This document shows positions 7,977 to 17,876 of a DNA stretch of 64,000 nucleotides, one piece after another. A model generated the notes under the pieces. That model saw only the letters and a program-made list of their open reading frames with translations, did not search any database and was not told the origin of the DNA. Position 1 is the stretch's first letter, and every line of letters begins with the position of its first letter. The DNA lies in assembly GCA_002364755.1 (NCBI GenBank), contig DEZI01000003.1:66852-130851 (forward strand), written 5' to 3'. Origin of the DNA: Stenotrophomonas maltophilia. Lineage in GTDB: Bacteria; Pseudomonadota; Gammaproteobacteria; Xanthomonadales; Xanthomonadaceae. Both the position numbers and the translations under genes were made by a program.

Positions 7977-9548
7977 ATGAACAACTGGATTGGAGGCGCC
8001 GTGCTGCTGGCCTGCGCGACGATGGCAAATGCGGCCGAGACCGCGCCGACCCCGGCGCAGCTGCAGGACCTGGATGCGACCGTCGAGCGCGTGCGCGCGC
8101 AGTTCGACGTGCCCGGCGTGTCCGTGGCCGTGGTCAAGGATGGCAAGGTCGTGCTGGAACGCGGCTGGGGCGTGCGTGAGCTGGGCAAGCCGCAGCCGGT
8201 ACAGGCCGATACCCTGTTCGCCATCGCCTCCAACACCAAGGCCTTCACCGCCACCTCGCTGAACCTGCTGGCCGAGGACGGCAAGCTGAAGATGGACGAC
8301 AAGGTGATCGACCACCTGCCGTCGTTCCGCATGTCCGATCCGTTCGTGACCGGGCAGATGACCCTGCGCGACCTGCTATCGCACCGCAGTGGCCTGAGCC
8401 TGGGCGCAGGCGACCTGCTGTTCTGGCCGACCACCTCCTACAGCAATGCCGAGGTTGTGCAGCGGCTGGGCCAGGTGCCGCTGAAGGGCGGTTTCCGCGA
8501 GCGCTATGCCTACGACAACATCCTCTACGCGGTCGCCCAGCAGGTGATCGAGAAGGTGTCGGGCATGAGCTACCAGCAGTTCCTGCAGACGCGCATCTTC
8601 GACAAGGTGGGCATGGCCGGCACGCGCTACAACGCCGACCACCTGCGGGCCGGCGACAACGCGGCGGTCGGCCACGCCAAGTACGATTTCAAGGATCTGC
8701 GCACCGTTGCGCCGCTGACCTGGTCGAACAACGCCGGTGCCGGCGGCATCTATTCCAGTGCGCATGACATGGCGCGCTGGATGCAGGTGCAGCTGGCCGA
8801 GGGCGCGCTGGCCGATGGCACGCCGCTGTTCAGTGCCAAGACCCAGAAAGAGATGTGGCAGATGATCACGCCGCAGGCCATCGCCGCGCCGAGCGTGCCC
8901 GAGCTGGAGCCGGCGCGCGCCAACTTCGTCGGCTATGGCGAGGGCTGGAGCCTGAGCGACTACCGCGGGCAGAAGCTGGTCTGGCATACCGGCGGCTGGC
9001 CGGGCATGGTCTCGCGCCTGACCCTGGTGCCGGGGCAGAAGCTGGGCGTGGTGGTGCTGACCAACCAGGAATCGGGTGCGGCATTCAACGCCATCACCCT
9101 GAGCGTGCTCGATGCCTACTTGGGCGGCGAGAAACATGACTGGGTCGATGCATACGCCAAGGGCGTGGCGAAGGGCCAGGACAAGGCCGATGAAGCCTGG
9201 GCCAAGCACCAGGCCGAGCGTGCCAAGGGCAGCACGCCGTCGCTGCCGCTGGCCGCCTATGCCGCCACCTACCGCGATCGCTGGTATGGCGACATGGTGG
9301 TGTCGGCCGAAGGCAAGGGCCTGCGCCTGCGTTTTGCCAGGACCGCTCAGCTGACCGGTCGCCTGGAGCACTGGCAGCACGACACCTTCATCGTGCGCTG
9401 GGATGACCGCTCGCTCAACGCCGATGCGTTCGTGAACTTCAGCCTGGACCCGGACGGCAAGGTGCGCGAAGTGCGCATGCAGTCGATCTCGGACCTGACC
9501 GATTTCAGCTTCGATTTCCAGGACCTGCTGTTCACCCCGGTCAGATGA
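7977..9548 (+). CDS. Secreted serine hydrolase (class C beta-lactamase fold)
   Basis: A 523-residue exported enzyme of the beta-lactamase/penicillin-binding-protein-4*/esterase superfamily. It has a signal peptide (MNNWIGGAVLLACATMANA), the nucleophile motif SNTK (SxxK), the YxN motif in RYAYDN and the third-box HTG in VWHTGG. A C-terminal domain of about 100 residues resembles DUF3471, common in these esterases. The start at ATG 7977 is preceded by GGAG; the longer frame from 7944 would bury the signal peptide. It stands alone. The substrate could be a peptide, ester or lactam; nothing shows it to be a resistance enzyme. Confidence 0.88.
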   Translation: MNNWIGGAVLLACATMANAAETAPTPAQLQDLDATVERVRAQFDVPGVSVAVVKDGKVVLERGWGVRELGKPQPVQADTLFAIASNTKAFTATSLNLLAEDGKLKMDDKVIDHLPSFRMSDPFVTGQMTLRDLLSHRSGLSLGAGDLLFWPTTSYSNAEVVQRLGQVPLKGGFRERYAYDNILYAVAQQVIEKVSGMSYQQFLQTRIFDKVGMAGTRYNADHLRAGDNAAVGHAKYDFKDLRTVAPLTWSNNAGAGGIYSSAHDMARWMQVQLAEGALADGTPLFSAKTQKEMWQMITPQAIAAPSVPELEPARANFVGYGEGWSLSDYRGQKLVWHTGGWPGMVSRLTLVPGQKLGVVVLTNQESGAAFNAITLSVLDAYLGGEKHDWVDAYAKGVAKGQDKADEAWAKHQAERAKGSTPSLPLAAYAATYRDRWYGDMVVSAEGKGLRLRFARTAQLTGRLEHWQHDTFIVRWDDRSLNADAFVNFSLDPDGKVREVRMQSISDLTDFSFDFQDLLFTPVR

Positions 9549-9550
9549 AG

Positions 9551-9622
9551 GTAGCGCCGGCCCATGGCCGGCGAGCGCGCAGCGCGGTTGCGGACATCCG
9601 CCGGGCATGGCTCGGCGCTACC
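9551..9622. repeat. Inverted SMAG dimer
   Basis: GTAGCGCCGGCCCATGGCCG (9551 on) faces an inverted copy ending CGGCGCTAC (about 9599-9622). The head-to-head pair starts 3 bases after the serine hydrolase stop and could fold as two hairpins or one long stem, plausibly protecting or ending that transcript. Confidence 0.8.
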
Positions 9623-9699
9623 GGATCAAAGGGCGATCGTCGGGTCGCGTACACACCGTCCATGGGATAATCCCCGCGCTGATCTGGCGAGGGAATGTG

Positions 9700-11532
<1,833 letters not shown>

Positions 11533-11540
11533 CCGCCTAT

Positions 11541-11579
11541 GGGGTCGGATCCCTTTCCGCAGGAAAGGGCGCTGACCCC
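11541..11579. repeat. 39-bp palindrome family, copy 2
   Basis: Arms GGGGTCGGATCCC and GGGCGCTGACCCC with inner stem TTTCC/GGAAA and loop GCA. It lies 8 bases after the ABC exporter stop, between it and the next gene on the same strand, so it may act as a transcript end or stabiliser. Confidence 0.75.
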
Positions 11580-11605
11580 AGTCTGAGCCAGACCAAGGAG
11601 GTCTC

Positions 11606-12202
11606 ATGAGACCCAATCCCGGACGCATGATCGTAGTCGTCCTGTTTGTTGGCGTTTCGGCAACGTCTCCCGCGTTCTGCCAGAACGTAACCCCCGCCAC
11701 CGACCCTGTCGTACAGACTTTTGCAAAAAAGGAAGGGCTGACGGCGGACGAAGCTGACAGACGACTGCGCCTTCGAATGGCGGCCGGAGAAGAGCTTCAG
11801 AAGATCATGGAGGTCATGCCGGACAGGTTTGCAGGCAAGACGTTCACCGAGAACCCGATGTTCGTGACGGTCAGACTGACCGGAGCTGACCCGGTACCTT
11901 CCAGGATTGTGGAGACGCGATATGGACGGCTCACCTATCATTTCGTGGTTGGTGCTGCGCATTCGCTGAACGAGCTTGAAAACGTCGTGAAATCTGGAGA
12001 GATCCAGAAGCTGTTTCCGGAGCATCAGGGACTGATGGTTGACGGGAGCCGCGGCGTCATCGTGGTTGAGTTGCCGGCAAAGGATTTTGAGAAGATTTAC
12101 GAGGGCGAGGAACGTGAGGCCAGCCGCATGCTTTCTGTTCCGATCGAACTGAGGAAGTCCAAGGCTCCGGTGAAGCTGCTCCAGGCGCCGGAGATGCGGT
12201 AG
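11606..12202 (+). CDS. Secreted protein of unknown function, resembling a protease prodomain
   Basis: A 198-residue protein with a strong ribosome site (AAGGAGG, 4 bases before ATG) and a Sec signal peptide (hydrophobic MIVVVLFVGV, cleavage near residues 25-27). The stretch GLTADEADRRLRLRMAAGEE then DRFAGKTF and FVTVRLTG resembles the N-terminal segment of secreted S1 peptidases of the streptogrisin/alpha-lytic class (EEA.RRL..., DRFAG, V.V.LT.), but no protease domain with His-Asp-Ser follows. The base composition is visibly lower in GC than neighbouring genes, which may mean recent acquisition. It could be a protease inhibitor or a remnant; I cannot assign a function. Confidence 0.65.
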   Translation: MRPNPGRMIVVVLFVGVSATSPAFCQNVTPATDPVVQTFAKKEGLTADEADRRLRLRMAAGEELQKIMEVMPDRFAGKTFTENPMFVTVRLTGADPVPSRIVETRYGRLTYHFVVGAAHSLNELENVVKSGEIQKLFPEHQGLMVDGSRGVIVVELPAKDFEKIYEGEEREASRMLSVPIELRKSKAPVKLLQAPEMR

Positions 12203-12243
12203 GCCGGGCCGATCCCTCTTTCCCGCCAGCAGTGAAGTGAGTG

Positions 12244-12567
12244 CCATCCACGCATGGCGTGGATCTACTGGCAAACCGGGAACATCCATGCCACGCATAG
12301 ATCCACGCGATGCGTGGATGCGGGGCAGTAGATCCACGCCATGCGTGGATGAACCCATCCGCAGTGCGGACCAACGGTCCGCACCCACCACCGGAGGCAG
12401 TAGATCCACGCCATGCGTGGATGAACCCATCCGCAGTGCGGACCAACGGTCCGCACCCACCACCGGGGGCAGTAGATCCACGCCATGCGTGGATGAACCC
12501 ATCCGCAGTGCGGACCAACGGTCCGCACCCACCACCGGAGGCAGTAGATCCACGCCATGCGTGGATG
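12244..12567. repeat. Tandem array of paired SMAG hairpins (72-bp unit)
   Basis: Three exact-length 72-bp units start at 12328, 12400 and 12472, with a partial fourth at 12544. Each unit carries two palindromes: GTAG + ATCCACGCCATGCGTGGAT, and about 20 bases further TGCGGACCAACGGTCCGCA in the opposite SMAG orientation. Units differ by at most a base or two (CCGGAGG versus CCGGGGG). Before the array (12244-12327) are degenerate copies of the first palindrome, one inverted. No spacer diversity exists, so it is not CRISPR. Confidence 0.9.
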
Positions 12568-12590
12568 GACCCCATCCAGGAACGCCGAAC

Positions 12591-12620
12591 AAAAAAAACG
12601 GCCCGGATCTCCCCGGGCCG
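12591..12620 (-). terminator. Rho-independent terminator of the DUF885 gene
   Basis: Read on the minus strand, stem CGGCCCGG/CCGGGCCG is followed by eight T residues (12598-12591), 28 bases past the DUF885 stop. Confidence 0.88.
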
Positions 12621-12647
12621 TTCCATTTCCATCTCACACCCAATCGA

Positions 12648-14456
12648 TCACTCGATCGGCTGGTCCAGCATCAGCTGGCGTGCGAAGCGCACCGGCGGTG
12701 CGCCGTAGGACAGCATCTGGTCGTGGTAGGCCTTCAGGTTGAACGTGTCGCCCAGCTTGTCCTGCATCGCCTTGCGGGTGTCGAAGTGTTCCTGCGCACC
12801 GACGAAGTAGGTCGGCAGCTGCGCCGAGGTCAGCTGCGCGCGCACCCACTTGCCCGAGGCTTCGCTTTCCTGCTGGAACGCATCGTGGGTCATCAGGTGC
12901 ATCGCCCTCTCGCGATCCCAGTTGTCCACGTGCACGCCCTGGTCGAGGATCGCGTTGGAGATCGTGCGCAGGTAGAACTTCAGCTGCACCAGGTGGAACA
13001 GCGGGTCGTTGTCGAGGTAACCCTGCTCCTGCATCATGCGCTCGGTGTAGACCGCCCAGCCTTCGGCAAACAGGCCCGAACGCAGCACCGCACGCAGGGT
13101 CGACGGGAACTTGGCCGAGTGCCAGCCTTCCAGGTAATGGCCCGGGGTGCCTTCGTGGATGCTCAGCAGGTGGATCATGCGCGAGTTGTACTCACGCAGG
13201 AACGAGTCGACCTGCTTGTCGTTCCAGTCGTCCGGAATCGGCGACACGGCGTAGAAGGTCTTCAGGTTCTTGTCCAGCGGGCCCGGCGAATCGCAGTAGG
13301 CCACGGCCACGCCGCGCTGGAACTCCGGCATCAGGATGATGTCGACCGGCGCATCGGGCAGGGTCATCAGGTCGTGTTCGCGCACGAACGCGGTGGACTG
13401 TTCCAGCGCGGCCTTGGCATCGTCGACCACCTTGTCGCGCGCCGGCTTGTCGGCGTAGGCCAGTTCCAGCGCGGCTTCGATGGCCTTCTGCTGCTGCTCG
13501 TCGGTCGGCTGCGCCGGCATCTCCGGTGCGCCCGGCTTGTCCTTCAGCACGATCTGCGCGATGCCGTACATATCCTCGCGCACGCGCTTGAGTTCTGCGC
13601 GCGCACGCTCACCGATCTCCTGGCGCGACAGCGAGGAGTTCAGCGCGAACTTCAGCTTCTGGTCGTACTTTTCAGCACCGATGCGGAAGTCACCCTTGGC
13701 GTTCGGCACCAAGGTCTTGTCCAGCCAGGTCTGCTGCTCGTCCACGGCCTTCTTCAGGCCGTCAATGGCCGCCTGCAGGCGCTGCTGGTCAGCCTGCGGC
13801 AGTTCACCGATGTGCGGGGTGATGAAGGTATCGACGATGCTGAGGATGCCCTTGTTCTGCTTGGCCACCGTCTCGGCGTGGATCTTCGGCACGCGTGCCG
13901 GGTCCAGGTTCTCACGGGCCTGGGCAAAGATCGCGGGCAGCTTTTCCATGCGCGCGGTGGCCGACTTCAGGCGGTCGGGCAGCGGTGCGAATTCGCGCGC
14001 CATCAGGCCGTACAGAGCGCTGCCAGCCAGGCCGTTGTAGACCTGCGGGTCCCACTTGCCGGACTGCAGCACTTCGCTGTTCCAGATTTCCGACTGCAGC
14101 TGGTTGCGCAGAATCGCCGCATCGACCTGGTTCTCGCGGCCGAGCTTGGCCACGTCGATCTTGTCCAGTTCGGCGAGCAGGCCCTTGTAGGCCGCCACGG
14201 CCTTCTGCTGGCCGGCCGCGCTCAGGTCGTCGATCTCGCTGTCATGGCGGTGGTCGCCGATCTGCGTCGCGCTGACCGGGGACAGCTGCATCCAGGTGTC
14301 CAGCGCACGCTTGGACAGGTCGGCGAAGGCGGTGTCGACCGCCGCGTCGCCGGCCTGCTGGCTGGCGGTCGGGGTGGAACCGTTGGTCGGGGCGTCGGCC
14401 GGCTGGCAACCGGCCAGGGCGGCGACCAGGGCAAGGGCAAGGAGATGCGGGCGCAT
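12648..14456 (-). CDS. DUF885 lipoprotein, putative zinc-dependent peptidase
   Basis: A 602-residue exported lipoprotein of the DUF885 family, distantly related to M2/M32-type metallopeptidases. The signal peptide ends in a lipobox ALAGC (Cys about residue 18). The family motif HEGTPGHYLEGWH gives the candidate metal-binding HE and His, followed by LFAEGWAVYTERMM. ATG 14456 begins the signal peptide; the open frame further upstream to 14672 has none and overlaps the divergent DUF4349 gene. It is monocistronic and closed by the terminator at 12591. Substrate unknown. Confidence 0.85.
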   Translation of the reverse strand: MRPHLLALALVAALAGCQPADAPTNGSTPTASQQAGDAAVDTAFADLSKRALDTWMQLSPVSATQIGDHRHDSEIDDLSAAGQQKAVAAYKGLLAELDKIDVAKLGRENQVDAAILRNQLQSEIWNSEVLQSGKWDPQVYNGLAGSALYGLMAREFAPLPDRLKSATARMEKLPAIFAQARENLDPARVPKIHAETVAKQNKGILSIVDTFITPHIGELPQADQQRLQAAIDGLKKAVDEQQTWLDKTLVPNAKGDFRIGAEKYDQKLKFALNSSLSRQEIGERARAELKRVREDMYGIAQIVLKDKPGAPEMPAQPTDEQQQKAIEAALELAYADKPARDKVVDDAKAALEQSTAFVREHDLMTLPDAPVDIILMPEFQRGVAVAYCDSPGPLDKNLKTFYAVSPIPDDWNDKQVDSFLREYNSRMIHLLSIHEGTPGHYLEGWHSAKFPSTLRAVLRSGLFAEGWAVYTERMMQEQGYLDNDPLFHLVQLKFYLRTISNAILDQGVHVDNWDRERAMHLMTHDAFQQESEASGKWVRAQLTSAQLPTYFVGAQEHFDTRKAMQDKLGDTFNLKAYHDQMLSYGAPPVRFARQLMLDQPIE

Positions 14457-14573
14457 CAGCGTTCCTGTACTGGGATCAATCCCCGAGCATAGGCCGCGCG
14501 GGGCGCTTTGTCCCCCTGCCATAGGATTACCATGAGCGCTGGCAGGACTCCCATCGCCCCGGAGGGCGACCCC

Positions 14574-15386
14574 ATGCAGATTCACGGAAGAAGCAGTTTC
14601 AGCACGCGAGGCGGGTTGGCAGCCCTCGTTCTGGCAGCAGCGCTGGCGGGCTGCGCGGCGCAGGGCGACCACGCCGCGTCCGCTGGCGGCGCCGCGGCTG
14701 AGGCGGTGGCCTCACCGGACGGCGCGTTCCTCGCCTACGAGCACGATGTGCAGGTGCAGCTGGAAGCCACGCACATTGCAGCGCGCATCCAGCAGATCAC
14801 GCAGGCCTGCCAGGGGGCGAAATTCGGTGATTGTGCGGTGCTGGAAGTCGACCATCGCAGCGGTGAGCGGCCCAGTGGCGAGGTCAAGGTGCGCATCGCG
14901 CCGAAGGGCGTGGAGCCGCTGATCGGCCTGGCCGGTGAAGGCGGGCAGGTACAGGCGCGCAATACCCGCGCCGAAGATCTGGCCCAGCAGGTGGCGGATA
15001 CCGCGCTGACCAAGGCCCGGCTGGAAAAGGAACACGCCCGGCTGCTGTCCTACCAGGACCGCCAGGATCTGAAGATCGAGGAACTGATGGCGATCACCAC
15101 GCGCCTGTCGGAAATCGAAGCGGGCGTGGAGCAGGCCAACAAGGACGCCGCGCAGCAGCGCCGCCGCATCGACACGCAGCTGGTCACGCTGCACTTCGAT
15201 ACCACCTCCGGCCAGCGCGGCCGCAGCGAGATCGGCGAAGCGCTGAGCGAGTCGGGCAGCATCCTCAGCACTAGCATCGCGTTCCTGATCCGCGCGGCGG
15301 CGGCCCTGCTGCCGGTGGCCATCCTGGCATTGCTTGCCGGCTGGGGCATCCGCGCATGGCTGCGCAGGCGCCGTCGCAAGGCGTGA
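14574..15386 (+). CDS. DUF4349 lipoprotein
   Basis: A 270-residue membrane-anchored lipoprotein. It has a signal peptide with lipobox ALAGC, a DUF4349 domain with a central coiled coil (about 140-205, rich in Glu/Arg/Gln) and a C-terminal transmembrane helix (about 240-260) ending in an Arg/Lys-rich tail. ATG 14574 follows GGAGGG by 7 bases. It is divergent from the DUF885 gene with about 117 bases between starts. DUF4349 proteins are of unknown function; an envelope role is likely. Confidence 0.82.
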   Translation: MQIHGRSSFSTRGGLAALVLAAALAGCAAQGDHAASAGGAAAEAVASPDGAFLAYEHDVQVQLEATHIAARIQQITQACQGAKFGDCAVLEVDHRSGERPSGEVKVRIAPKGVEPLIGLAGEGGQVQARNTRAEDLAQQVADTALTKARLEKEHARLLSYQDRQDLKIEELMAITTRLSEIEAGVEQANKDAAQQRRRIDTQLVTLHFDTTSGQRGRSEIGEALSESGSILSTSIAFLIRAAAALLPVAILALLAGWGIRAWLRRRRRKA

Positions 15387-15401
15387 TCGAACGCAGGGTG
15401 G

Positions 15402-15501
15402 GAACGCCGGGCCATGCCCGGCGAATCTCAGTGCAGTGGTAGCGCCGGGCCATGCCCGGCGAACCCTCAGCCTAGTGGTAGCGCCGGGCCATGCCCGGCG
15501 A
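15402..15501 (+). repeat. Three tandem SMAG palindromes
   Basis: CGCCGGGCCATGCCCGGCGA occurs three times at about 39-bp spacing (about 15405, 15443 and 15482), the last two with a full GTAG terminus at 15439 and 15478. The cluster lies between convergent genes and ends 4 bases before the stop of the next one. Confidence 0.85.
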
Positions 15502-15505
15502 GCCC

Positions 15506-15799
15506 TCAGCCCTCGTCGGTCTCGTATTCGACAAACACATCCAGCTCCAGCGCCAGTTCCTGCACCGCGTCGCGCACCTTCTGCGCTGTGCTTTCGTTGC
15601 CGACTTCCACTTCCAGTTCGTGGATGCCCGGGCCGATGTCATCGGACAGCCCGGCCGAACTGGAATCATCGTCATCCATGTGTGGCATCAGGTCGTCGGT
15701 TTCTTCGACATGTTCGATGCCCTCCAGGCCCAGCAGCAGGTCGCTGATGGCGCGGGCGTCGTCTTCGGTTCCGGTGATGCGCAGTCGCAGCATTGCCAT
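15506..15799 (-). CDS. Small conserved acidic protein, unknown function
   Basis: A 97-residue cytosolic protein beginning MAMLRLRITGTEDDARAISD. The alternating hydrophobic strands around an acidic middle (HMDDDDSSS) suggest a small alpha/beta (ferredoxin-like) fold, but I recognise no family with known function. It ends in ELEVEVGNEST...VRDAVQELALELDVFVEY, consistent with a final helix and strand. It stands alone between the SMAG triplet and the LysR gene. Base use resembles that of its neighbours, supporting a real gene. Confidence 0.65.
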   Translation of the reverse strand: MAMLRLRITGTEDDARAISDLLLGLEGIEHVEETDDLMPHMDDDDSSSAGLSDDIGPGIHELEVEVGNESTAQKVRDAVQELALELDVFVEYETDEG

Positions 15800-15867
15800 G
15801 GCAGGTACACGGTGTGGGGTTGCCTGCAGCCTAGCCAGCGGAGGGCAAAGATCGGGTGAGGGTGTAG

Positions 15868-16812
15868 TCAGCCGGCCGTGGGCGGGCGCCCGAGCAGGCT
15901 GTCGGGCAGGGCCGGAATGGGCGTGCGTTCGTCCTGCGCCTGGGTCAGCAGCCAATCGATGAACAACCGCGCGGCCGGGCTGGGCGGCTGCGCCTCGGCA
16001 TGCACCACGTAGTAGGCATAGCGCGCCTTCAGTGCCGGGCCAGGCAGACGCACCACTTCATAGCGCTGCAGGTAGGGCTGGGCGACGTGGGTGCGCGCCA
16101 GTACCGCACCCATGCCGTACACCGCCGCGCGCATCGCATCGGTGCTGTCGGCGAAGGTGTGCATGGGCGGCAAGGGTGAGGGTGGCCGCACGCCGGCATG
16201 GCGGAACCAGTCGCGCCAGCCCTGTGGCGAGAGATCGGTCAGCAGCGGCAGCTCGGCGATACGCGCCGGGTCCTGCAGTGCTTCCACACCAGGCAGAGCC
16301 GGCGAAGCCACCGGGAACAGACTGTCATCCATCAGGTGCTGCGCATGCAGGCCCGGCCACTGACCCAGGCCGTAGCGGATGCCCACCTCCGGCCCGTTCT
16401 CGTCGTAGCGGTCCAGGCCGCTGCCGGTGTGCAGTTCGATGCGGATGTGCGGATGGGCCTGGGTGAAGCGCGGCAGGCGTGGCAGCAGCCAGCAGTAGGA
16501 CAGCGAGCGCAGGGTGGCGATGCGCAGCGGCACGCTGTCGGCGTCCGGCTGCAGGTGGTGGGCGACGGCGGCGACATCGGTGAACGCGGCGCTGGCGGCG
16601 TCGGCCAGCTGCCGGCCCTCGGCGGTCAGGCGCACGCCGCGCGCGTGGCGCAGGAAAAGACGCACTTCCAGCACCTCCTCCAGGCGGCGCACATGGTGGC
16701 TGACCGCACTGGCGGTCAGGTGCAGCTCAAGCGCGGCCTGGGCGAAGTTCTGGTGGCGTGCGGCCACCGCGAACACGGCCAGCGCGGGGAGCAGGGAAGG
16801 GCGTAGCTGCAT
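15868..16812 (-). CDS. LysR-family transcriptional regulator (GcvA-like)
   Basis: A 314-residue regulator with an N-terminal winged helix-turn-helix (ALELHLTASAVSHHVRRLEE) and a LysR substrate-binding domain. The start is ATG 16812 (MQLRPSLLPAL); the TTG at 16824 is less likely. It is divergent from the EamA exporter at 16928 with 115 bases between starts, the standard LysR arrangement, so it probably controls that exporter and itself. The residues around SAVSHHVRRLE are the GcvA/AmpR-like subgroup pattern. The effector is unknown. Confidence 0.88.
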   Translation of the reverse strand: MQLRPSLLPALAVFAVAARHQNFAQAALELHLTASAVSHHVRRLEEVLEVRLFLRHARGVRLTAEGRQLADAASAAFTDVAAVAHHLQPDADSVPLRIATLRSLSYCWLLPRLPRFTQAHPHIRIELHTGSGLDRYDENGPEVGIRYGLGQWPGLHAQHLMDDSLFPVASPALPGVEALQDPARIAELPLLTDLSPQGWRDWFRHAGVRPPSPLPPMHTFADSTDAMRAAVYGMGAVLARTHVAQPYLQRYEVVRLPGPALKARYAYYVVHAEAQPPSPAARLFIDWLLTQAQDERTPIPALPDSLLGRPPTAG

Positions 16813-16927
16813 GTCGAGCCTCAAACCATATTTGTGGCTGGCAGCGATACTACGCGCTTGTGCGGCAGGCGTCTGCGGATGATCCTTTCAGCCCAGACAC
16901 GGTGCAGGCGCAGGACGGAGGCAGGGC

Positions 16928-17800
16928 ATGAACGCGGTACCGCAGGTGGCAGAACGCGATTGGCGAACCCCCTTGGAATTGACCCTGCTGGGTGCGATCT
17001 GGGGCTGCTCGTTCCTGTTCATGCGCGTCGCCGTGCCCTCGTTCGGCCCGTTCGCGCTGGTCGAAGTCCGTCTGGTGCTGGGCGCGCTGGTACTGATGCC
17101 GTTCCTGTGGCGCGCCCGTGCGCAGTTCCCGCCGCGTCGCTGGCTGTGGCTGGCCCCGATCGGCCTGATCAACTCGGCGCTGCCGTTCGTGCTGTTCGCC
17201 TATTCGGCCGAGCAGGCACCGGCGGCCATCGGCGCAATCTGCAATGCGATGACCGTCCTGTTCGCCGCGCTGATCGCCTTCCTGTTCTTCGGTGAGAAGA
17301 TCGGCGTGCGCCGTGCCAGCGCGCTGCTGGTCGGCTTTGCCGGCGTCGTGGTGCTGGCCACGGCCAAGGTGTCGGGCCTGAGCATCGGCATGGCGGTGTT
17401 GGCCGGCGCGGCCGCCTCGCTGCTGTACGGCCTCGGCGTGAACCTGGTGAAGCGGCACATGACCGGCCTGCCATCGGCTGCTGCGGCGGCGGCAACGCTG
17501 GGCTGTGCCTCGCTGTGGATGCTGCCGATGGCGGTGACCCACTGGCCGCAGGCCGCGATTCCGGGCAAGGCCTGGGGCGCAGCGATCGCGCTGGGCGTGG
17601 CCTGCACCGGCCTGGCCTTCCTGATGTTCTACCGCCTGATCGGCCGCATCGGCCCCTCGCGTGCGTCGACGGTGACCTATCTGATCCCGCTGTTCGGCGC
17701 GGCGTTCGCGTGGCTGTTCCTGGGCGAGCCGGTGACCCTGCAGATGCTGATTGCCGGCGGCCTGATTCTCGGCAGCGTGGCCGTCAGCCAGAAGGGCTGA
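16928..17800 (+). CDS. EamA/DMT-family transporter
   Basis: A 290-residue inner-membrane protein with ten predicted helices in two EamA repeats (the first begins LTLLGAIWGCSFLFMRVAVP, the second near ASLLYGLGVNLVKRHMTGLP). ATG 16928 is preceded by GGAGG. It is divergent from the LysR gene and so probably exports a compound sensed by that regulator. It differs clearly in sequence from the EamA protein at 5310. Confidence 0.87.
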   Translation: MNAVPQVAERDWRTPLELTLLGAIWGCSFLFMRVAVPSFGPFALVEVRLVLGALVLMPFLWRARAQFPPRRWLWLAPIGLINSALPFVLFAYSAEQAPAAIGAICNAMTVLFAALIAFLFFGEKIGVRRASALLVGFAGVVVLATAKVSGLSIGMAVLAGAAASLLYGLGVNLVKRHMTGLPSAAAAAATLGCASLWMLPMAVTHWPQAAIPGKAWGAAIALGVACTGLAFLMFYRLIGRIGPSRASTVTYLIPLFGAAFAWLFLGEPVTLQMLIAGGLILGSVAVSQKG

Positions 17801-17805
17801 CGGCG

Positions 17806-17876
17806 GTAGCGCCGGGCCGTGCCCGGCGAGCGCAGCGGCCGCATTTGACGTTCCGCCGGGCATGGCCCGGCGCTAC
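17806..17876. repeat. Inverted SMAG dimer overlapping a stop codon
   Basis: GTAGCGCCGGGCCGTGCCCG at 17806 faces an inverted copy ending CCCGGCGCTAC at 17876. It starts 6 bases after the EamA stop, and its far GTAG end supplies the TAG stop of the convergent cyclophilin gene. Confidence 0.85.

Noticed and set aside
7977..9548. AmpC-type resistance beta-lactamase
   Set aside because: It has the fold motifs but a long C-terminal DUF3471-like domain and esterase-like boxes; there is no AmpR neighbour.
12328..12567. Possible CRISPR array
   Set aside because: Repeat and intervening sequence are both identical between units; there are no variable spacers and no cas genes.
12237..14492. 751-codon plus-strand frame across the repeat array and DUF885 gene
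   Set aside because: The first 120 codons translate the 72-bp repeats and the rest is antisense to a clear DUF885 lipoprotein.
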